Assembly (NCBI GenBank): GCA_030562215.1
Contig: JAUPFL010000002.1
Coordinates: 558,001 to 622,000 of the forward strand
DNA from: Peribacillus frigoritolerans
Lineage (GTDB): Bacteria; Bacillota; Bacilli; Bacillales; DSM-1321
Length of the DNA: 64,000 bases
Direction: 5' to 3'
Made by a program: the position numbers and the translations under genes. This document shows, piece by piece, positions 59,837 to 64,000 of the stretch. The notes under the pieces are model-generated. The model was given only the letters and a program-made list of their open reading frames with translations. It was not told the DNA's origin and ran no database searches. The stretch's first letter is position 1. Every line of letters starts with the position of its first letter.

Positions 59837-60814
59837 ATGGCTAGAAAGTTTCTTGTATTGGGCGAAGTTCGTGATGGTTCACTAAGAAATGTATCATTTG
59901 AAGCTATCGGTGCGGCTAAGCTTGCTGCGGATGGCGGGGAAATCGTTGGTGTTTTAGTTGGTGACAGTGTTCAAAATTTCGGTAATGAATTGATCCAGTA
60001 TGGTGCAGACCGGGTTATTGCAGTCGAAAATGATCAATTGAAACAATATACTTCAGATGGATATGCGCAAAGCTTGCTTGCCGTCATCGAGCAGGAAAAG
60101 CCGGAAGGGATTTTCTTTGGACATACTGCGCTAGGAAAAGACCTTGCACCTAAATTGGCTGGAAAGCTTGAATCAGGATTGATCTCCGACGTTACATCCA
60201 TTGAAGAAGAAGGCGGAAATATCGTTTTCACCCGTCCGATATATTCTGGTAAAGCATTTGAAAAGAAAATTGTTACAGATGGCGTGATTTTCGCGACAAT
60301 CCGTCCGAACAATATCGAACCATTAGCGAAAGATGAGTCCCGCTCTGGTGATGTTTCTACATTAAGTGTGGATATTAAGGACTTACGGACAATCATTAAA
60401 GACGTTGTTAGAAAAGCCAGTGAAGGGGTCGACCTTTCAGAAGCGAAAGTAGTCATCGCGGGTGGCCGTGGCGTGAAAAGTGAAGATGGTTTTGAACCAT
60501 TAAAGGAACTGGCACAGGTTCTTGGAGGAGCGGTAGGAGCTTCCCGCGGAGCATGTGATGCGGACTATTGCGATTACTCATTGCAAATCGGGCAAACGGG
60601 TAAAGTCGTAACACCTGACCTTTATATCGCTTGCGGAATTTCCGGTGCGATCCAGCATTTAGCGGGAATGTCCAACTCCAAGGTTATCGTTGCCATCAAT
60701 AAAGACCCGGAAGCTAACATATTCAATGTGGCTGATTATGGAATTGTCGGAGACCTTTTCGAAGTCGTTCCATTACTTACGGAAGAATTCAAAAAACTTA
60801 AAGTTAACGCGTAA
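59837..60814 (+). CDS. etfA: Electron transfer flavoprotein alpha subunit EtfA
   Basis: 325 residues, intact. N-terminal ETF domain (FLVLGEVRDGSLRNVSFEAI, IFFGHTALGKDLAPKLAGKL) and the C-terminal FAD domain (VVIAGGRGVKSEDGFEPLKE, VGASRGACDADYCDYSLQIG, QTGKVVTPDLYIACGISGAI, QHLAGMSNSKVIVAINKDPE). CAGGAGG precedes the ATG. A 12-A tract lies just upstream (59806-59817). Partner of EtfB. Confidence 0.96.
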   Translation: MARKFLVLGEVRDGSLRNVSFEAIGAAKLAADGGEIVGVLVGDSVQNFGNELIQYGADRVIAVENDQLKQYTSDGYAQSLLAVIEQEKPEGIFFGHTALGKDLAPKLAGKLESGLISDVTSIEEEGGNIVFTRPIYSGKAFEKKIVTDGVIFATIRPNNIEPLAKDESRSGDVSTLSVDIKDLRTIIKDVVRKASEGVDLSEAKVVIAGGRGVKSEDGFEPLKELAQVLGGAVGASRGACDADYCDYSLQIGQTGKVVTPDLYIACGISGAIQHLAGMSNSKVIVAINKDPEANIFNVADYGIVGDLFEVVPLLTEEFKKLKVNA

Positions 60815-60832
60815 TAGAAATAATACAGATGA

Positions 60833-60877
60833 GGGGCAAGACATTCGGCATAAGCCGATACATGTCTTGCCCCTTTA
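60833..60877 (+). terminator. Terminator after etfA
   Basis: GGGGCAAGACAT and ATGTCTTGCCCC enclose a second small hairpin (TCGGC/GCCGA), followed by TTTA. Confidence 0.9.
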
Positions 60878-61020
60878 TTTGGGCAGATAGGCAAGGATTT
60901 TGGCCTGCATATTTACTCTTTTTTGGACATCCTACCACTGAAGCAAAATATTAGCATCGATTCGAGCAACAATGTTATACTGTTTTTAGTTATTTGAGTA
61001 AATTTGAGGAGGAATTATAT

Positions 61021-61333
61021 ATGGCTATTGTAAATGCAACTGACCAAACTTTCACAACAGATACTAGAAGGTGTCGTTCTTGTAGATTTTTGGGCTCCAT
61101 GGTGTGGACCTTGTAAAATGATCGCTCCTGTTCTTCAAGAGCTTGATACTGAAATTGGCGATACAGCAAAAATCGTAAAAGTGGATGTAGATGAAAACCA
61201 AGAAACAGCTGGAAAATTCGGTGTGATGAGCATCCCGACATTAATCGTCCTTAAAGACGGTGAAGTGGTTGATAAGGTTGTTGGTTTCCAACCTAAAGAA
61301 GCACTTGCTGAACTTATTGCAAAACACGCGTAA
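61021..61333 (+). CDS. trxA: Thioredoxin TrxA
   Basis: 104 residues after repair, the standard size. Active site [10 protein letters not shown], then the cis-Pro loop ([15 protein letters not shown]). It reduces protein disulphides in the cytoplasm. The ATG at 61021 follows GAGGAGGAATTATAT and gives [15 protein letters not shown]; two bases are missing at about 61064-61070 (a GA dinucleotide would restore T-R-E-G-V). A possible extended -10 (TGTTATACT, 60973-60981) lies upstream. A later in-frame ATG at 61034 is not the start: it lacks a ribosome site and removes the conserved N-terminus. Confidence 0.94.
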
Positions 61334-61350
61334 TAGTAAGTTAGCTAAAA

Positions 61351-61383
61351 AAAGCTTCAAGTCTGCGGACTTGAAGCTTTTTT
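61351..61383 (+). terminator. Terminator after trxA
   Basis: AAAGCTTCAAGTC pairs with GACTTGAAGCTTT around TGCG, ending in TTTT. Confidence 0.93.
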
Positions 61384-61436
61384 CGCTATCTTGATATATA
61401 ATGATTGTAAAAATGGGAGAACAGGAGGCTGAATGC

Positions 61437-63207
61437 ATGAATCAACAAATAAAGAATAAACTTGCCCTTCTTCCCGATCAACCTGGTTGTTATTTAATGA
61501 AAGATCGTCAGGGAACGATCATATATGTAGGCAAAGCGAAGGTGTTGAAAAATCGTGTCCGTTCTTATTTTACGGGATCTCATGATGGGAAAACATTTCG
61601 GCTCGTGAATGAGATTGAGGATTTCGAATACATCGTCACCTCTTCCAATATCGAGGCTCTTATTTTAGAGTTGAACTTAATCAAAAAACATGACCCAAAA
61701 TATAATGTCATGCTAAAGGATGATAAGACGTATCCTTTCATCAAGCTGACAGCGGAACGCCACCCGCGTCTCATCATTACGCGAAAAGTCAAAAAAGACA
61801 AAGGGAAATATTTCGGTCCTTACCCGAATGCATTTGCAGCCAACGAAACGAAAAAATTGCTCGACCGCATCTATCCCTTAAGGAAATGCAATACTTTACC
61901 TGATCGCGTTTGTCTCTACTATCACCTAGGCCAGTGCCTGGCCCCATGTGTATATGATGTAGAGGAACAGGAATATAAAAAAATGGTCGATGATATCAAC
62001 CGGTTCTTGAACGGCGGGCATACTGAAATAAAAAAAGAACTGACTGAAAAAATGCTAGAGGCATCGGAAGAGCTCGATTTCGAGAGGGCCAAGGAGTTCC
62101 GTGACAAGATTGCCCACATCGATATTACGATGGAGAAGCAGAAAATGATGACGACCGATTTCATCGACAGGGATGTATTTGGCTTTGCCTATGATAAAGG
62201 CTGGATGTGCGTTCAGGTATTTTTTGTCCGTCAGGGTAAATTGATAGAAAGGGATGTTTCACTTTTTCCGGTCTACGATGAACCCGAACAGGAACTTCTT
62301 ACATTCCTCGGTCAGTTTTACGAGATTACGAACCACTTTAAACCAAAGGAAATCTTGCTGCCTGAATCAGTGGATGCCGAAATGGCCGAAGGGCTGCTTG
62401 GTGTCAAAACGATTCATCCGAAACGGGGAGCGAAAAAGACATGCTTAAATTGGCGAATAAAAATGCCTCCATCGCCCTTCAGGAAAAATTCTCTTTGATT
62501 GAAAGAGATGAAGAAAGAACGATCAATGCGGTGGAAAACCTCGGGAAACAACTGGGTATCTACACGCCGCATCGAATTGAAGCTTTCGATAACTCCAATA
62601 TCCAGGGAAGTGACCCCGTTTCCGCTTTAGTCGTGTTCATTGATGGGAAGCCGGAAAAAGAGAGTACCGAAAATATAAAATCAAGACGGTCCAGGGACCT
62701 GATGATTATGAATCGATGCGTGAAGTAGTCAGAAGAAGATATTCACGAGTATTGAAAGAAGGGCTGCCGCTTCCGGATTTGATCATCATTGATGGCGGAA
62801 AGGGACATGTCGAAGCAGTGCGGGATATTCTCGAAAATGAATTGGGCCTTGATATTCCACTTTCAGGCCTCATTAAGGATGAAAAGCATAGGACCTCGCA
62901 ATTGATGATCGGAAATCCGCTTGAACTCGTACCTCTTGATTCACGGAGCCAGGAATTTTACCTATTGCAAAGAATTCAGGATGAAGTGCACCGGTTCGCG
63001 ATTACGTTTCATCGTCAGCTTCGCGGGAAAAATGCGGTTCACTCCCAGCTTGATGATATTCCAGGAGTCGGGGAAAAGCGAAGGAAGCAATTATTAAGGC
63101 ATTTTGGATCATTGAAGAAAATCAAAGAGGCAACGGCGGAGGAAATCATGGAAGCTGGCATGCCAAAAGGGGTAGCCGAGGGAATCGTTAGAAAACTACA
63201 AGAATAA
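61437..63207 (+). CDS. uvrC: Excinuclease ABC subunit UvrC
   Basis: About 590 residues after repair. GIY-YIG nuclease ([20 protein letters not shown]), the zinc-type Cys region ([25 protein letters not shown]), UVR motif ([17 protein letters not shown]), RNase H-like C-terminal nuclease ([34 protein letters not shown]) and a double helix-hairpin-helix ([20 protein letters not shown]). It makes the two incisions in nucleotide-excision repair. Two A losses, near 62434-62439 and 62656-62661, are repaired. The ATG at 61437 follows GGAGGCTGAATGC. Confidence 0.93.
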
Positions 63208-63209
63208 TC

Positions 63210-63238
63210 TTGCTACCGATGAATCTCTATGCTATGAT
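63210..63238 (+). promoter_or_regulatory. Promoter of the lysC leader
   Basis: TTGCTA (63210-63215), 17-nt spacer, TATGAT (63233-63238), immediately after uvrC. Confidence 0.6.
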
Positions 63239-63261
63239 TAAAAGGAATTTTTAACTAGACA

Positions 63262-63508
63262 ACTTAAAAGTGCTGATAGAGGTGCGGAATTCAAGAGTAA
63301 AAACCTGGAGAAGTATGAGCTTCCATGAAAGGTTTTGAAAGGGGACGACGCCGAAGGAAGACAAGACTCATACCTTGTTCTCCTGGTCCGACATTTAATA
63401 AATGGCGGATTGTCAGGGTTTATACCCTGGAGAGCTATCTCACTGTGTTTACAGTATTAGGGTATGTGACCACAGCAATGAGATATTTCTCATTGCTTTT
63501 TTTATTGC
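63262..63508 (+). ncRNA. Lysine riboswitch (L-box) of lysC
   Basis: Conserved L-box segments appear in order: GTGCTGATAGAGGTGCGG, then AAGAGTAA, GGGGACGACGCCGAAGGAAG, and GGAGAGCTATCTCACTG. It ends in a terminator, AGCAATGAGA/TCTCATTGCT plus T-run (63475-63507). Lysine binding should promote termination and so repress the downstream aspartokinase. No open frame is present here. Confidence 0.92.
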
Positions 63509-63534
63509 CTAAAAAGTAGAGAGGGTGCATGAGG

Positions 63535-64000
63535 ATGGCATTAATCGTTCAAAAATTCGGCGGAACATCCGTCGGTAGCGTAGAAAAAATCAAAAATGTT
63601 GCCAATCGGGTAATCGAGGAAGCGGAGAATGGAAATGAGGTTGTCGTCGTTGTTTCAGCTATGGGGAAAACAACGGACCAATTGGTTTCCATGGCCCGTG
63701 ATATTTCCGGATCCCCTAGCAAGAGGGAAATGGATATGCTATTGACCACTGGGGAACAGGTAACGATTTCCCTGTTAACGATGGCATTGATTGAAGAAGG
63801 ACATGAAGCCATTTCGTATACTGGCTGGCAGGCTGGCATGCAAACGGAATCCGTTCATGGGAATGCCCGGATTTTAAACATCGATGCCACGAGGATCCAA
63901 GCTCAGCTTCAGGAGAAGAAAATAGTGGTCGTAGCCGGTTTCCAGGGTAACGATGCAAATGGGGAAATCACTACCTTAGGGCGAGGCGGTTCCGATACGA
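63535..64000 (+). CDS. lysC: Aspartokinase LysC (lysine-sensitive type, partial at window end)
   Basis: 155 residues are visible, open to the window edge. Motifs: [15 protein letters not shown] (ATP site), [36 protein letters not shown] and [20 protein letters not shown]. It phosphorylates aspartate at the head of the lysine, threonine and methionine pathway. The riboswitch marks it as the lysine-regulated isoenzyme. ATG at 63535 lies 7 nt after GAGGGTG; an in-frame ATG at 63529 is too close to that site. Confidence 0.94.
   Translation, partial: MALIVQKFGGTSVGSVEKIKNVANRVIEEAENGNEVVVVVSAMGKTTDQLVSMARDISGSPSKREMDMLLTTGEQVTISLLTMALIEEGHEAISYTGWQAGMQTESVHGNARILNIDATRIQAQLQEKKIVVVAGFQGNDANGEITTLGRGGSDT

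Noticed and set aside
61034..61333. Thioredoxin starting at the ATG at 61034
   Set aside because: It lacks a ribosome site and loses the conserved [11 protein letters not shown] start; the ATG at 61021 has GAGGAGG and becomes in-frame after a two-base correction.

Overview
The window is a chromosomal stretch of a low-GC, endospore-forming Gram-positive bacterium of the Bacillaceae. Gene content and order closely follow the citZ-to-lysC part of Bacillus genomes. The spore genes sspI, ytaF and ytxC, the T-box leaders, the L20 leader, the lysine riboswitch and the SigB-type promoters all fit this. The protein sequences differ enough from B. subtilis to suggest a relative such as the Peribacillus/B. 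simplex group; that placement is inference.

Layout: (1) 1-5.2 kb: ytvI (partial, minus), ytwI, then the TCA cluster citZ-icd-mdh. (2) 5.3-10.3 kb: phoP-phoR, an intergenic repeat, and hflK-hflC. (3) 10.4-16.4 kb: polA-fpg-ytaF-coaE, then gapB. (4) 16.4-17.2 kb: debris holding a decayed IS1182-type transposase and a repeat copy between two look-alike hairpins. (5) 17.2-24 kb: speD, nrdR-dnaB-dnaI-ytxC, and thrS with its T-box. (6) 24-29.5 kb: two small genes, the infC-rpmI-rplT operon, ysdA, a TVP38 protein, ysdB, a dUTPase and ysdC. (7) 29.5-39.3 kb: a lactate/glycolate island (lutC-lutB-lutA and lutR on minus; lutP, a CdaR-type regulator, glcD and glcF on plus) with two identical LutR-type operators. 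(8) 39.4-42.3 kb: three tandem YflT-domain stress paralogues, each with its own SigB-like promoter. (9) 42.3-55 kb: sspI, an rRNA methyltransferase, pheS-pheT with T-box, rnhC, zapA, cvpA, polX, mutS2, a DUF350 protein and an acetyltransferase. (10) 55-61 kb: the fatty-acid degradation block lcfA, fadR, fadB, etfB, etfA with a consensus FadR operator. (11) 61-64 kb: trxA, uvrC, and a lysine riboswitch in front of lysC (partial).

About 30 genes, including essential ones (polA, dnaB, pheS, trxA), are each interrupted by one or more small frameshifts, roughly 48 in total. Nearly all lie in short homopolymer runs and most are one missing base. Allowing for them restores full-length, family-typical proteins, so I treat them as sequencing or assembly indels rather than pseudogenes. 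CDS spans below run from the true start to the true stop across these shifts.

The least-explained material is non-coding: a MITE-like repeat family with internally deleted copies, paired hairpins flanking two of those copies, a 21-bp tandem repeat between pheT and rnhC, an 18-bp perfect palindrome before hflK, and three cre-like sites before citZ. I saw no tRNA, rRNA, CRISPR array, prophage or plasmid module, and no clearly new multi-gene system.
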